From positions 1 to 64,000 of the forward strand of contig NZ_JNAI01000009.1 of NCBI RefSeq assembly GCF_000759855.1: 64,000 bases of DNA, read 5' to 3'. This stretch comes from Prochlorococcus marinus str. MIT 9107. Lineage in GTDB: Bacteria; Cyanobacteriota; Cyanobacteriia; PCC-6307; Cyanobiaceae. Below the pieces are notes generated by a model. That model did no database searches and was not told the DNA's origin. It saw only the letters and a program-made list of their open reading frames with translations. The position numbers and the translations under genes are program-made. Shown piece by piece: positions 46,501 to 56,291 of this stretch (position 1 is the first letter of the stretch; each line of letters opens with the position of its first letter).

Positions 46501-47081
46501 GGAAATTCATTATTGACAGGATATATATCTATTATTTCCCCTCTTCTACTCCAGAATCCTTCTGTTGAAGTTACATTTTCCTTTGTATAACCCAGCAACG
46601 ATAGTTTATTTGCTAATTCTTGAATCTCAATTTGAACCCCTTTTTGCAAATCTAACTTGTTTTCAATTAAAAAGTTCTTATTTATTAGATGAGGTTGTAG
46701 TGATCTCTCTGTTGATATAACAATATTAAGTTCCTTTTTCTCTTTTTTTAATAATTTGGATAAAACAGTAAGCTGACTAAATTCAATCTCTTTGGATTTA
46801 TTTATAGATGCGTATGGTAGATGCTCTGTTGGAGGATAATATAAAACTTCTTTATCATTTATACTCTCAAAATAACCAATCCATTTGTATGCAATTTCTA
46901 CATTAGGACAGATTAATAATATATTTTTTTCCTCTTTTTTTGCTATGCTATCTAAGATTATTGATTTTGCATATCTACTTGAACCAACAATATTTAATTC
47001 TTTATTTTTTGAATTTCTTTTTATTAATTCAGAAGTAATTTGTGAGTTAGAAATATAATTAACTAAAGTATTTAAACTCAT
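43569..47081 (-). CDS. mfd: transcription-repair coupling factor
   Basis: The 1,170-residue Mfd translocase displaces stalled RNA polymerase and recruits UvrA. Order: UvrB-like N-terminal domain, then the RNA-polymerase-interaction domain (ISPGDFIVHKNHGIGKFLKI, about residues 490-510). The helicase core follows with Walker A GDVGFGKTE (about 641), the DEEQ box (LLVIDEEQRFGV) and RGRVGRSGVQAYAW. The C-terminal TRCF domain ends the protein. Length is normal for the family. It is monocistronic by context, diverging from the TerC-like gene with 70 bp between. Confidence 0.97.
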   Translation of the reverse strand: MSLNTLVNYISNSQITSELIKRNSKNKELNIVGSSRYAKSIILDSIAKKEEKNILLICPNVEIAYKWIGYFESINDKEVLYYPPTEHLPYASINKSKEIEFSQLTVLSKLLKKEKKELNIVISTERSLQPHLINKNFLIENKLDLQKGVQIEIQELANKLSLLGYTKENVTSTEGFWSRRGEIIDIYPVNNEFPIRLEFFDNVIEKIREYDPYTQKTLESINNIEIIQAGFDLLIKNKLNNLSKNSTFNSEDINKNNLDRYLGIIEKEPSNIIDFIDKETILVIDELEDCKKFANNWYLDSESNFDNCAYEINENLNNNYINLEAKPNLHSKFEEILNSLGNLNLIKLYEFESKVNINNRFLLNDKRINSYSKNIGKLSNDINKNIKNKEKVWILSAQPLRTRTLLFEHECNTNFLENPNDIDEAFKSINNSTPLIIKNRNNYEIEGFYLPIWKVVLITDKELFSQQSLFNNVFIRRKRRSVNSNINVNKISPGDFIVHKNHGIGKFLKIEKINLTGDSRDYLVIQYQDGKISVAADQLGSVNRYRSSGKIKPKINKLGGTEWERIKDKHKKQIKKVAVDILKLYAKREKLKGHIYPEDGPWQVELEESFPYQPTPDQITAVKEIKSDMENDKPMDRLVCGDVGFGKTEVAVRAIFKAITSGKQVILLAPTTILAQQHWRTINNRFSPYPIKVSLLNRFKTVNERKEIYAGLKNNKIDLVVATHQILGKEVEIKNLGLLVIDEEQRFGVRQKEKIKKFKTNIDVLTLSATPIPRTLYMSLSGLRQMSLLNTPPPSRRSIKTYLSEIDMDVIRTAINQELDRGGQIFYVLPRISDIDQAVNKLKNMFPSLKYIVAHGQMNETELENAMIAFNNGDVDLMICTTIIESGLDIPKVNTIIIEDSHKFGLSQLYQLRGRVGRSGVQAYAWLFYPNINKINDAAKLRLKAIKDFSELGSGYQLAMKDMEIRGVGSLLGEEQSGKVNAIGYDLYIEMLHEAISEISGQEIPEVNDTQIDLPINAFIPALWILNREEKLDAYKSVTECSNNNELTELATDWVNRYGTLPKSVESLIMLMKLKLLAKKCAFNKIKLKKPNILIETKLKKSTFKILKNSLPISVQNKFNFDEGEQFSIITIRGLGVTEIQNQIDQLMFWFGLFVKEIDNFDKDHLIKKE

Positions 47082-47155
47082 TTATAGTTATCAATCTTGA
47101 TTACAAATATCCGATACATTATATTAGATTTTATACTGTTTGTGAATAATATTTG

Positions 47156-47866
47156 ATGGATTCAGCCGCAATAAATTCCTTTATACCCACACTAGATCAG
47201 GTAGACAGTTGGTACGAAATCTTTACACTTTTACCAATATTAATTGCTCTAGAATTATTATTGTCGGCTGATAATGCAGTTGCACTAGCTTCTCTTACTA
47301 AATCCCTCGACAGTTCAGAATTAAGGTCAAGAGCTTTAAATATTGGGATAACAATATCTTTAATATTTAGAATTATTCTCATCATATTATCTAATTTTCT
47401 TCTCAAGTTTATTCTTATTAGGGTTTTCGCTGGTTTATATTTAGTATATTTGTTCATTTCAAATGTTTTTTTAAATTCAGATATAGAAAACGCTGAAAAT
47501 AGCACAGATAATAATAAAAATAATTTTCGGTTCTTAAAGGTAGTAGCACTTCTTTCAATTACTGATTTTGCATTTTCCATAGACAGTATCACTACTGCAG
47601 TAGCTATAAGCGAGCAATATATATTAATTATATTTGGAGCAGTAATTGGGGTATTAGCCTTAAGGTTTACATCAGGGATATTTCTAAAACTTCTGTATAT
47701 ATTTTCAAGATTAGAAACAGCCGGTTACATAGCAATTTTAATTGTTGGGATTAAGCTTTTACTAAATACATTAATTAAAGAGTATATTCTTCCAGACTAT
47801 TATTTTTATATTTTTATTCTTTTTGCTTTCATTTGGGGATTCTCTAAAAAAGAATCTAAAACTTAA
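47156..47866 (+). CDS. TerC-family membrane protein
   Basis: About 236 residues from ATG 47156, immediately after an in-frame TTG. Six or seven helices with the TerC motifs: ELLLSADNAVALASL in an early helix and TDFAFSIDSITTAVAI later, each with acidic residues (E, D) placed for metal contact. TerC-like proteins are linked to manganese handling and, in plants, thylakoid membrane biogenesis (family knowledge). It converges with fmt and overlaps its end by 4 bp. Confidence 0.9.
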   Translation: MDSAAINSFIPTLDQVDSWYEIFTLLPILIALELLLSADNAVALASLTKSLDSSELRSRALNIGITISLIFRIILIILSNFLLKFILIRVFAGLYLVYLFISNVFLNSDIENAENSTDNNKNNFRFLKVVALLSITDFAFSIDSITTAVAISEQYILIIFGAVIGVLALRFTSGIFLKLLYIFSRLETAGYIAILIVGIKLLLNTLIKEYILPDYYFYIFILFAFIWGFSKKESKT

Positions 47867-48849
47867 TCTGAGAGATATTCACCTACTGTTGGCTTTAACT
47901 GTTGTATCAGTTGATTTTTGCTAGTTATATTTTTGCCTTCAAGTTTTACTTCTAACAAAATAATCGGATCAGTTTTAGTTGAAATTATTATTCCTTCATT
48001 TTCTATGACAGCAAGAATAATTCCTGGTTTTGAATAATTGCTCATGAAAAGGTATTTTTTATTTTTAATTTCATGAGTACTCAAAACTTTGATTTTAATT
48101 ATTTTTAGGTTCTTACCTCTAAAAGTTGTATTTGCTCGTGGAAATAATGCTTTTATTTTTTGAGAAATTTTAAACGACTCACTACTCCAGTCCACTTTAT
48201 AGTCTGATTTCTCAATCATTCTTGCGTAAGTAATTTCTCTTCCAAGTGTATTTTGTTTTTTTAATTGAGAATTAATATTTTTATTAATATTTTCTTCGAG
48301 TAAAGATGTAGCTTTTAAAAATAATTTTGCAGATAAAATACTAAGTTTTTTTGAAAGTGTATTTAAATTATCGTTATTGTCGATTTTAATTTTTTCTTCC
48401 GATAATAAGTCGCCAGTATCTAGTCCCTCGTTCATTTTTATAATTCCTACTCCAGTAAATTCATCTCCTTTCATTAGGGACCATTGGATTGGAGCAGCAC
48501 CACGCCATCTTGGAAGTAATGAGGCGTGTGCATTCCAACAACCAAGTTTTGGGATTTCTAATATTTCTTTTGGTAAGATTTTTCCATAAGCTATGACAAT
48601 AAATAAATCACAAGATAATGATTTAAGTTCATTTATAAAAGGTATATTTCCCCTTATTGTCTCTGGAGTATAAATTTTAATAGATTCATTCTTAGCAAAA
48701 GTTTTAACAGGTGAAGAAATTAGTTTATTTCCTCTAGATCTTTTCTTGTCTGGTTGGCTAACTACTGCAATTACATCGTGCTTAGATTTATTCAAAATAT
48801 CAAGGCTCGCAAGTGAATATTCAGGTGTTCCCCAAAATACAATCCTCAC
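47863..48849 (-). CDS. fmt: methionyl-tRNA formyltransferase
   Basis: A 328-residue enzyme that formylates initiator methionyl-tRNA using 10-formyl-THF. The N-terminal RIVFWGTPEYSLASL and the active-site region WNAHASLLPRWRGAAPIQWS are typical. The C-terminal domain after about residue 210 binds tRNA. Its GTG start overlaps the stop of pmbA (GTGA). The initiator tRNA lies elsewhere in the window. Confidence 0.96.
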   Translation of the reverse strand: MRIVFWGTPEYSLASLDILNKSKHDVIAVVSQPDKKRSRGNKLISSPVKTFAKNESIKIYTPETIRGNIPFINELKSLSCDLFIVIAYGKILPKEILEIPKLGCWNAHASLLPRWRGAAPIQWSLMKGDEFTGVGIIKMNEGLDTGDLLSEEKIKIDNNDNLNTLSKKLSILSAKLFLKATSLLEENINKNINSQLKKQNTLGREITYARMIEKSDYKVDWSSESFKISQKIKALFPRANTTFRGKNLKIIKIKVLSTHEIKNKKYLFMSNYSKPGIILAVIENEGIIISTKTDPIILLEVKLEGKNITSKNQLIQQLKPTVGEYLSD

Positions 48850-50198
48850 GAGTCACCAGTTATTGATAATTCATGTACCCATACATGTGGTGAAATCCCA
48901 CTAGTTGTTAATTCCTGGTTTGATTCAATATTTATTATATTTTTCAACAGGTACTTAATATCACCTGCTACAGTAGCAGATTCTATAGAAACTTTATTTC
49001 CGTTTTTATAAAGCCATCCATCAAAGGGGAGAGAGAATGAACCTTGACTTGCTCTTACTCCCGCATGAATTGCATTTAATTCTTCAATATAAACAAATTC
49101 TCCATCGTAATTAGAGTGGTCTAATGATGTTTTTAAATCGTAGTTCCCCTTAGATTTCTCAACTACGATCCAATCAGGAGATACGGAGACTTTTGATCCA
49201 AGTCCAGCGTGGCCAGTAGGAATTGTTTTAAATATTCTCGCGGTTGACTCAGAATGTAGGAAATTTTCTATTTTCCCTTTATTAATTAAACATAGTCTTT
49301 TGGTAGGGGTTCCTTCTCCATCAAATGGTGCTGAAGAAATATTCTTTTCATGAAGGCCATCATCATAAATATTAAGAGCTTCTGTAGATATTCTCTCCCC
49401 AATAGAATTTTTATTGGATAAGCTCACCCCATCTAAAATGCTTCTAGCATTAAACATTGAGCTGAAGGCATTAATGATAGTTAAAAAAGATTCTGGAGAA
49501 AAACAAATTAGATATTTATCAGTTTTAATTGATGAATAATTTAAATGAGAAATAGTTTTATTTGATGCCTCTTTAATACAAGATTCAATATCTATATCCT
49601 CAACTCCGTATCCAAGTTTGACAGCTCCTGAGCTACGAGGTTTCTTATCTTTCTCTTCTGCTCTTGCATATAAATATAAGGCAGCATGACTATTACTATA
49701 ACTTCGAAAAGCGCCATCACTATTAGCATACACTCTCTCAAAAAAACTCTCTGATAAACCGTTATATGGAATAGATTTTATGGATTCGTGACTTTCTATT
49801 AGTTTTAATTCAGCTTCTCTCAAAAGGATAAGTAATTTTTGTATTCCAACAGGATTTCTTTTCCTAACTTCTTTAGTGTTAATAGGATCCCTTGCTAGTG
49901 GTGAAAATTCGGTGCTTTCATTCTTATTGCCAAAATCGGAAGCTATATTTGCTTTGTTTAGAGCCTTTTTAATACCAGATTCACTAACATCGCTTGTTGT
50001 AGTAATCCCAACTAGATTGGATTTGTTCCAAACTCTTATAGTTAAAACCTGTTTTTGTGAGGCCTTAAGTTGTTTGGCTTCGCCTTTATCTACTTGTACT
50101 GAATAATCATTTGAAAAGCTTGCACCATAATCCCATTTTTTAAGATTTAAAAAATCTGCAGCTTTAGAGATTTGAGTAGTTATTTCTCTTGCATTCAT
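48846..50198 (-). CDS. pmbA: TldE/PmbA-like protein
   Basis: A 450-residue partner of TldD in the modified-peptide protease complex. It lacks the HExxxH zinc motif, as expected for the non-catalytic PmbA/TldE subunit, but has the shared fold blocks (RVWNKSNLVGITTTSDVSE, ASQGSFSLPFDGWLYKNG). It ends in an overlap with fmt. Its ATG is 3 bp after the stop of tldD, making a coupled tldD-pmbA-fmt run. Confidence 0.92.
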   Translation of the reverse strand: MNAREITTQISKAADFLNLKKWDYGASFSNDYSVQVDKGEAKQLKASQKQVLTIRVWNKSNLVGITTTSDVSESGIKKALNKANIASDFGNKNESTEFSPLARDPINTKEVRKRNPVGIQKLLILLREAELKLIESHESIKSIPYNGLSESFFERVYANSDGAFRSYSNSHAALYLYARAEEKDKKPRSSGAVKLGYGVEDIDIESCIKEASNKTISHLNYSSIKTDKYLICFSPESFLTIINAFSSMFNARSILDGVSLSNKNSIGERISTEALNIYDDGLHEKNISSAPFDGEGTPTKRLCLINKGKIENFLHSESTARIFKTIPTGHAGLGSKVSVSPDWIVVEKSKGNYDLKTSLDHSNYDGEFVYIEELNAIHAGVRASQGSFSLPFDGWLYKNGNKVSIESATVAGDIKYLLKNIINIESNQELTTSGISPHVWVHELSITGDS

Positions 50199-50201
50199 AA
50201 C

Positions 50202-51626
50202 TTATCTTCCACCAACAGTAATTGAATCAACCTTTATATGAGGTTGACCAACAGTTACATTGACACTTCCACTAATGGATCCACAGAATCCTGGGGCTAA
50301 TTCTAAGTCATTTCCGCACATTGATATTTTTGACATTACTTCTTTCGCCTCACCAATCAAAGTTGCGCCCTTAACTGGGTTAGTTAATTTCCCATTTTTA
50401 ATTAAATATCCCTCTTCTACGGCAAAATTAAATTGTCCTGTAGCACCAACACTTCCACCACCCATTGTTTTACAGTAAAGACCATCGCTAATACTATTTA
50501 TTAATTCTTCTTTAGAGTATTCACCTTTGGCTATATAAGTATTTCTCATTCTTGAAGCTGCTGCAAATGAATAGTTTTGTCTTCTTCCACTACCTGTTCT
50601 TTTGTGGCCAGTTCTTAATTCACCTGCTCTGTCAGATATGAATTTTTTTAAAATTCCATCTTTTATAAGCACTGATTCTTCAGGTTCCATTCCTTCATCA
50701 TCTATTGATAATGAACCAAAGGATCCTTCTGATATACCTTCATCAATTGCTGTTACAGATTCATGTGCAATTTTTTCATTTAATTTGTTCTCGAAAGGTG
50801 TTGTACCTCGTTCTATTTGCGTCGTTTCAAGTAAATGTCCACAAGCTTCATGAAATATAACACCCCCAAATTTATTAGCTAATACAACTGGCATTTGTCC
50901 AGCTTCAACATAATCCGCATACAACATGTTCATTGAGCTTTCAAACACATCATTTGCAGCTTTTTCATTATCCCATAATCTAAATTCATCTGGCATCGCT
51001 GATGATCCAAATCTTCTACTCCCATTAGATCGGTATTGGGCATCACTAGCAATTACATTAAGACCAACTGTTTGATGTAACCTGATATCTGATGCATAGG
51101 TTCCGTCGCTGGAGGCTATTATCACCTCCTGTAAATTTCTAGAGTAACTTCCTTTTCTCACTAAGATTTTGTTGTTTTTTTTAAGGTACTTGTTGCTGAA
51201 TAATAGTTTTTCACTTATCTCGTGAATAGAGGGGACTTCATCAATCCATGTTTTCTTTGATAAAGTGTAATCTCTATGTTTAGTTAAGCCGTTAAAAACT
51301 TCTCTATTTTTTTTGTCGGTTATATCCAGCATCTCAATAGCCTGAGATACTGATCTCATCAATCCATGTTTTGATAAATCATTTGTACTGACAAATCCAT
51401 CTCTCTTATCTTTGAAGATTCTAATTCCAGCACCTCTACCAAATGATGGACTGACACTTGTAATTGAATCTTCTTCAGCCAGAACACTAGTGTTATCAGT
51501 ATTTTCTATAAATAATTCTACAAAATCAGCACCTAGTTCCAGTCCATAGAAAATAATTTCTTCTAATAAATCTTTATTGCAGCTACCAAATTCGATTTCA
51601 TTTGATTTAATTTGTGACGAAAGCAT
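50202..51626 (-). CDS. tldD: metalloprotease TldD
   Basis: A 474-residue protease with the zinc motif HEACGHLLETTQIERG (His-Glu-x-x-x-His, around residue 255). The glycine-rich block RTGSGRRQNYSFAAASRMRN and the C-terminal phrase MCGNDLELAPGFCGSISGSV are TldD hallmarks. The TldD/TldE complex degrades unfolded peptides and matures some modified peptides. It heads the run with pmbA and fmt. The start is ATG 51626. Confidence 0.95.
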   Translation of the reverse strand: MLSSQIKSNEIEFGSCNKDLLEEIIFYGLELGADFVELFIENTDNTSVLAEEDSITSVSPSFGRGAGIRIFKDKRDGFVSTNDLSKHGLMRSVSQAIEMLDITDKKNREVFNGLTKHRDYTLSKKTWIDEVPSIHEISEKLLFSNKYLKKNNKILVRKGSYSRNLQEVIIASSDGTYASDIRLHQTVGLNVIASDAQYRSNGSRRFGSSAMPDEFRLWDNEKAANDVFESSMNMLYADYVEAGQMPVVLANKFGGVIFHEACGHLLETTQIERGTTPFENKLNEKIAHESVTAIDEGISEGSFGSLSIDDEGMEPEESVLIKDGILKKFISDRAGELRTGHKRTGSGRRQNYSFAAASRMRNTYIAKGEYSKEELINSISDGLYCKTMGGGSVGATGQFNFAVEEGYLIKNGKLTNPVKGATLIGEAKEVMSKISMCGNDLELAPGFCGSISGSVNVTVGQPHIKVDSITVGGR

Positions 51627-51658
51627 ATGAGTTTATAAATTTACTCTATGTATAAAGA

Positions 51659-52735
51659 TTATCTGATTGAGGGTTGGAAATCTTCGCTATTTAGAGGTTT
51701 CAATAAGTATAGTCTTAATAACTCGTATCCGTTTGATATGTAGGTGGGTAACTTATTTATATTTTTAACAAATTTTGAACCTTTATTTTGATCAATCTTT
51801 GATAGACGTTTATTATTCTCAACTATTCTTTCAAGCCTTTCATAGAAAGAAGAATGATTAACATCTAATACTACTGGAAAAACTCTTGCGGAAGTTTCAT
51901 TCGTTTTATCAATTACATATTTATCGTACTTTCTTGCATTAAGACCAAGAGCTTCATAAAATTCCTTTCTACCAACATCTCTTATATACATCGTCGCAAA
52001 GACAGCTAATAAGAAGAATCTGCACCATAATTTTGCAATAAAACCTTTAACTGTAGAGGGTTGAGCCTTCATTAAAGCGTCAAAAAAATCACCATGACGA
52101 TTTTCATCTTGACACCAATTTTCAAAGAAATTAAAAATTGGGAAAATCTTACTATCTGGATTTTTTTCTAGATGTCTATAAATTGCTATGTATCTCCAAT
52201 AACCAATTTTTTCTGAGAGATATGTTGCGTAAAAGATGAATTTTGGCTTAAAGAATGTGTAGTCTTTGTTAGCGGTCAAGAAACCTAAATCAAGTTGAAG
52301 TCCAAAATCATTCATTGATTTGTTTAGAAAGCCTGCATGTCTTGCCTCGTCTCTTGCCATATGAGCAAAACATTCTGCTAAAAGAGGGTTTTTATCTCTT
52401 ATCCTTCTACTTAGCTCTTTGTAAAGTAAAAATCCTGAAAATTCTGAGGTACAACTCTGTTCTAAAAATTCAATAAATACTTTTCTAGTCTCTGGATCTA
52501 ACTTATCTGCTGCACCCTCAAACTCTTTATTTCTTACAAAATGATGCCTATTGTAGTCTTTTCTAAACTCTTCGCAAATTGCTTCTAATTCTTCCTCATT
52601 AATGGATAAATCCATCTTAGCCATTGCATCAAAATCGGTAGTGTAAAATCTTGGGGTTAAGATTGTTTCTTTTGCTGGGTCTTTTCCTTTATTAACTGAA
52701 TTTTTATCTTTAGATTCAATAGTTGATTGAGACAT
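51659..52735 (-). CDS. acsF: Mg-protoporphyrin IX monomethyl ester oxidative cyclase (aerobic)
   Basis: A 358-residue diiron oxygenase that closes the fifth ring of chlorophyll. Two carboxylate-histidine motifs bind the iron pair: [12 protein letters not shown] (about 126-137) and [14 protein letters not shown] (about 204-217). A preceding helix with [14 protein letters not shown] contributes further ligands. Length is typical of AcsF (about 350). It complements chlH in the same window. It is single and upstream of tldD. Confidence 0.95.
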   Translation of the reverse strand: MSQSTIESKDKNSVNKGKDPAKETILTPRFYTTDFDAMAKMDLSINEEELEAICEEFRKDYNRHHFVRNKEFEGAADKLDPETRKVFIEFLEQSCTSEFSGFLLYKELSRRIRDKNPLLAECFAHMARDEARHAGFLNKSMNDFGLQLDLGFLTANKDYTFFKPKFIFYATYLSEKIGYWRYIAIYRHLEKNPDSKIFPIFNFFENWCQDENRHGDFFDALMKAQPSTVKGFIAKLWCRFFLLAVFATMYIRDVGRKEFYEALGLNARKYDKYVIDKTNETSARVFPVVLDVNHSSFYERLERIVENNKRLSKIDQNKGSKFVKNINKLPTYISNGYELLRLYLLKPLNSEDFQPSIR

Positions 52736-52814
52736 CTTAATCTGATTTATTAATACTATTATTTACCATTTTGTGTATTTTCGAGGAAAAAGTTAACTTG
52801 GTGTCATTCTTTCA

Positions 52815-53411
52815 TTAATTAATTCCTATTAATTTTTGTCCATTTAATCTTTGGAGTATTCTTGAAATTATTAATTTTAGGGTTATTTTTTTTTCGTCAA
52901 TAAGAAAAGATTCAATAATGCTAGGTTTTTGATTCGGTTTGGATAATGAAATACTTTTTAATGAACTTATGTCTTCTTTTTCGAATGATAGCCAAAAGCT
53001 ACAAGTATCTTCAATATTACAATTTATTACCCAGCATTTATCTTCAGCAATTGGTCTTTTGGTATTTTTGAGATTAATATTATTTATTTTTAATCCTCTT
53101 TGATTAATTTCTTCTGCTAGTTCAGGAATTAAATGAAGATTGATAAATTCTTGGAATGGTTTTTTTTCTATAGGGAGTTCTTTTTTTTGCTTAGGAATAG
53201 TTTTAGCTGGAGGATTATTAGTATTTTTTACGTCAACTTCAGGTTCAGATGTTTTCTTTGAGTTAGGGCTTTCTTTATTGATTTTGATTTCTTTTTCTTG
53301 CTCAATTATTTTTTCTGATTTAGGTACTGTTATCTCATTCGAATTAGATTTATTAGTATTGTCAGATATCCCTTTATTAACTTCAATTTTTGGATCTAAA
53401 TTTTCTTCCAT
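52815..53411 (-). CDS. DUF2996 protein with a disordered N-terminus
   Basis: A 198-residue protein. The first 75 or so residues are polar, Lys/Glu/Asn-rich and probably unstructured. The C-terminal domain from KKPFQEFINLHLIPELAEEI to the end fits DUF2996 (KPF-x-EF followed by a lipid/steroid-like beta fold: CWVINCNIEDTCSFWLSFEK). Function unknown. It sits 79 bp upstream of acsF on the same strand, possibly co-expressed. Confidence 0.78.
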   Translation of the reverse strand: MEENLDPKIEVNKGISDNTNKSNSNEITVPKSEKIIEQEKEIKINKESPNSKKTSEPEVDVKNTNNPPAKTIPKQKKELPIEKKPFQEFINLHLIPELAEEINQRGLKINNINLKNTKRPIAEDKCWVINCNIEDTCSFWLSFEKEDISSLKSISLSKPNQKPSIIESFLIDEKKITLKLIISRILQRLNGQKLIGIN

Positions 53412-53480
53412 AAAAGTAATCTACATTATGCCCATTATAAATAAAAATAATCGTTTTTATAATTTAAATTTTCTAGTTAT

Positions 53481-53924
53481 TTACCAATCATTAACATCAT
53501 TATCCCAGTCATCTTTGTTATTGTTATTAATTGAATAATTTTGATCATTGTTAAAATTATTTTCTTCAGAATTTTTGATTACTCTGTAATTAACAGATAT
53601 TGTTGGTTGGGTATCTCTGATATCTCTTTGTGGCGGCATCTCAACATTCGATTTCATCTCTTCTTCATTATTTAGAGGTTCAATAATATCTTCAATATTT
53701 TCGAGTGTATTTTTTTTATTAATATCAATTGTTGTATTTAATAAAGTGCTTATAAATAAACCAGAGAAAAAAGAAATACTTATTAATTTACCTATACTTA
53801 CTTCTTGAATAGTCCACTTTAAGTATCTAAAAGATGTCCTCTGATTATTATTTGTATATATTAATAATTGGAAAATTATTATTAAAAAAATAGATAATAA
53901 TAAATATTTTTTCTTAAAAATCAT
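53481..53924 (-). CDS. two-helix membrane protein with an acidic, Asn-rich tail
   Basis: A 147-residue product with two hydrophobic helices (about residues 7-23 and 44-62; LLLSIFLIIIFQLLIYT and IGKLISISFFSGLFIST) and a long polar tail ending in Asn/Asp runs. The layout resembles LapA-like small membrane proteins, but I cannot assign it. It is 69 bp upstream of the DUF2996 gene and downstream of the RNB gene on the same strand. Confidence 0.65.
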   Translation of the reverse strand: MIFKKKYLLLSIFLIIIFQLLIYTNNNQRTSFRYLKWTIQEVSIGKLISISFFSGLFISTLLNTTIDINKKNTLENIEDIIEPLNNEEEMKSNVEMPPQRDIRDTQPTISVNYRVIKNSEENNFNNDQNYSINNNNKDDWDNDVNDW

Positions 53925-53991
53925 TCTAAAAAGTTTTTTTCATTTATTTTTGATTAATAATATTTACATAATATATTTATTGATAATTTAT

Positions 53992-56217
53992 TTATGTTAA
54001 TTCTAAATCAATTTGATATTTAAGAATATCTACTTTAATAATTTTTATTTCTATCTCATCTCCAACTTTATATGATTTCTTGGATTTTCTTCCAATCAAT
54101 AAATTTTGTCTTGATCTATATTCATACCAATCATTATTTAGAGTACTTACATGAACAAGACCTTCTACATTTAAATCTGATATCTCCACAAAAAAACCAT
54201 AACTTTGCACTGCCATAATAAAACCACTGTAAGTATTACTTATTAATTTTTCTGCTTTTCTTACTTTTTTTAAACTTATCATATTAGTTTTATATTGGTT
54301 AACTTTGTTTTTATATTCATTAAGTTTATCTATTACAAATTTATTAAATAATGTATCTATATTCTTTGAGGTTGATGCACTGAATATATCCCAATTTACT
54401 AACTTCCATGAATTACTCTCCATTATATTTATTTCGTTAATATTATTTCTCTTCGATTTCTTCCCATTTATTATCATATTAAAAATACAATACTGATTTA
54501 TAAGGTTCATGAAGTCATATCCTGGAGTGGTCCAAGGAGAAATAAATTGTTTTTCTGATTCTTCATGATCTGATTCTTTAGAAATCAGGCTAACTTCATT
54601 TTCTTTGAATTCATTAATTAAAAGTTTATGTAAGATTCTTTTTTTATTATCATCGTCGCATAACTTTATTAATTGACTAAATGATAAATTGCCGTCTTCA
54701 TTAAGCTGTACATCATTGCCTATAAAATCTGAATATTTTATTATTTCATTCGCATTTATGTAATCTAATCCCTTTAATATGTATCCTGCACTATTTAATC
54801 CATATTTATTTGCATGTTTGAACCATATTAAATTCCCTTCATGTAGTATTGGAGAAAGGTATGTTTGACAGTCTTCTTTTGTAAGTGGTTCAAAATATAC
54901 TTTTGAATTTTCAGCTGGGTTATGAATAAAAAACTCATCTAAAGATTCAATTTTATTAAGAGGAGTAGGGATTTCAACTTTACCGTTTAAGAGATGTCTC
55001 TGCCTAAATGATTTTGAAATTTCTAATATTTTATCTAAATCTTTAATATATGGCTTTATAGGTTTTAATATCCGTGATGTGATTCTAGTTTTACTTTTTC
55101 TTGATAGGAGAGCATCAGTATGCTCACTCCCAACAATAAGAGAACATTTTACTAAGGTAAGATGAAATGACCATTCAGTTATTTCATTATCACAATTTAA
55201 ATATAAACAAAGACTTATTGCTTTATTCTTTTCCCCTAGTCTAAATTCAGAAACATGTCTTATTTTTTCACAAAGGTAGTTTTGCCAATTATTCAATAAG
55301 GGTAATGATTCAAAGCTATTAAAGAATATTTCTAATGATTTTTTACTATTAAGATCTATAATTTCTGCAAGATTATTTGTATGTATCCATAATTTAGTAC
55401 TAATATCATCCTTCCCCTGATCTATTTGAATCATAGGGAGAATTGGTGAATTATCAGAATTCCAACTTTTGAACAAATAAGAGTTTTTATTTGATAAGTC
55501 TATTCTTTTCCTGTTTTCTATCTTCTTAGTTTCAATAACATTATTGTTATTTAACTTAAGAATATTACTTTTAGATAAAACAAAATCAGTATCTAATTCC
55601 TCATTATTATTTAGTGGAAGTTCTTTTATAACGTGGCCTATGCCTTCTTCTTGGCCTATTGGAAATCTATCAATCTCAACTTTAACTATATTTTTATTTT
55701 CCTGTTTAAATGTATATTTTTTATCCTCTTTAGGAAGTTTAATTTTGGAGAGAATCCTATCATCAATCGGAATGGCATATACATCATCGTTAATCGTTTC
55801 AACTTTAGAAAGAAGTATCTGATTTGACCTCTCAAGAATACAATCAACTATTCCCTCTGGTGATCTTCTTCTGTATCCCTCCTTTATTATCCTTACTAAA
55901 ACTTTATCTCCATTCCATGCATAATTTAGTAGATTTTCTTTAATATATATATCTTCTTTATTATTTTCTCTCACGGCAAAGCAATAACCTTTGCTGCTAC
56001 ATCTTATCTTGGCGACAATGTGATCACTATCTTTTATGTAATTATATTCATTGTTTTCATTTTTATTTATTATTTCAAGTTTTTCTAGAGCTTTTAGAGC
56101 AATGTCTAATTTATCTTTATCAGATTTCTTTGTTATTTTTAATGATCTGCATAATTTCTTATATTCTAAACCTTCTGATTGATTCAAATTATCAATTATT
56201 AAAGATGTTGTAAACAT
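53992..56217 (-). CDS. RNB-domain (RNase II/R-like) protein with a degenerate active site
   Basis: A 741-residue homologue of the RNase II/R exoribonuclease family. The N-terminal helical and cold-shock-like parts and the C-terminal S1 domain (GFIMAVQSYGFFVEISDLNV, residues about 665-735) are as expected. The RNB core is recognisable by KIRHVSEFRLGEKNKAIS and YLSPILHEGNLIWFKHANKY. The acidic motif with the metal-binding D-x-D-D, however, is not seen; the corresponding stretch is MIQIDQGKDDISTKLWIHTN. Catalysis may be absent, altered, or contributed elsewhere. Confidence 0.8.
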   Translation of the reverse strand: MFTTSLIIDNLNQSEGLEYKKLCRSLKITKKSDKDKLDIALKALEKLEIINKNENNEYNYIKDSDHIVAKIRCSSKGYCFAVRENNKEDIYIKENLLNYAWNGDKVLVRIIKEGYRRRSPEGIVDCILERSNQILLSKVETINDDVYAIPIDDRILSKIKLPKEDKKYTFKQENKNIVKVEIDRFPIGQEEGIGHVIKELPLNNNEELDTDFVLSKSNILKLNNNNVIETKKIENRKRIDLSNKNSYLFKSWNSDNSPILPMIQIDQGKDDISTKLWIHTNNLAEIIDLNSKKSLEIFFNSFESLPLLNNWQNYLCEKIRHVSEFRLGEKNKAISLCLYLNCDNEITEWSFHLTLVKCSLIVGSEHTDALLSRKSKTRITSRILKPIKPYIKDLDKILEISKSFRQRHLLNGKVEIPTPLNKIESLDEFFIHNPAENSKVYFEPLTKEDCQTYLSPILHEGNLIWFKHANKYGLNSAGYILKGLDYINANEIIKYSDFIGNDVQLNEDGNLSFSQLIKLCDDDNKKRILHKLLINEFKENEVSLISKESDHEESEKQFISPWTTPGYDFMNLINQYCIFNMIINGKKSKRNNINEINIMESNSWKLVNWDIFSASTSKNIDTLFNKFVIDKLNEYKNKVNQYKTNMISLKKVRKAEKLISNTYSGFIMAVQSYGFFVEISDLNVEGLVHVSTLNNDWYEYRSRQNLLIGRKSKKSYKVGDEIEIKIIKVDILKYQIDLELT

Positions 56218-56291
56218 GGAATTAATGAATATTTATTAATAAATTTGGTTTTCTATATTCTATTATTACACCTTATTATCCAAGCTTAAAA

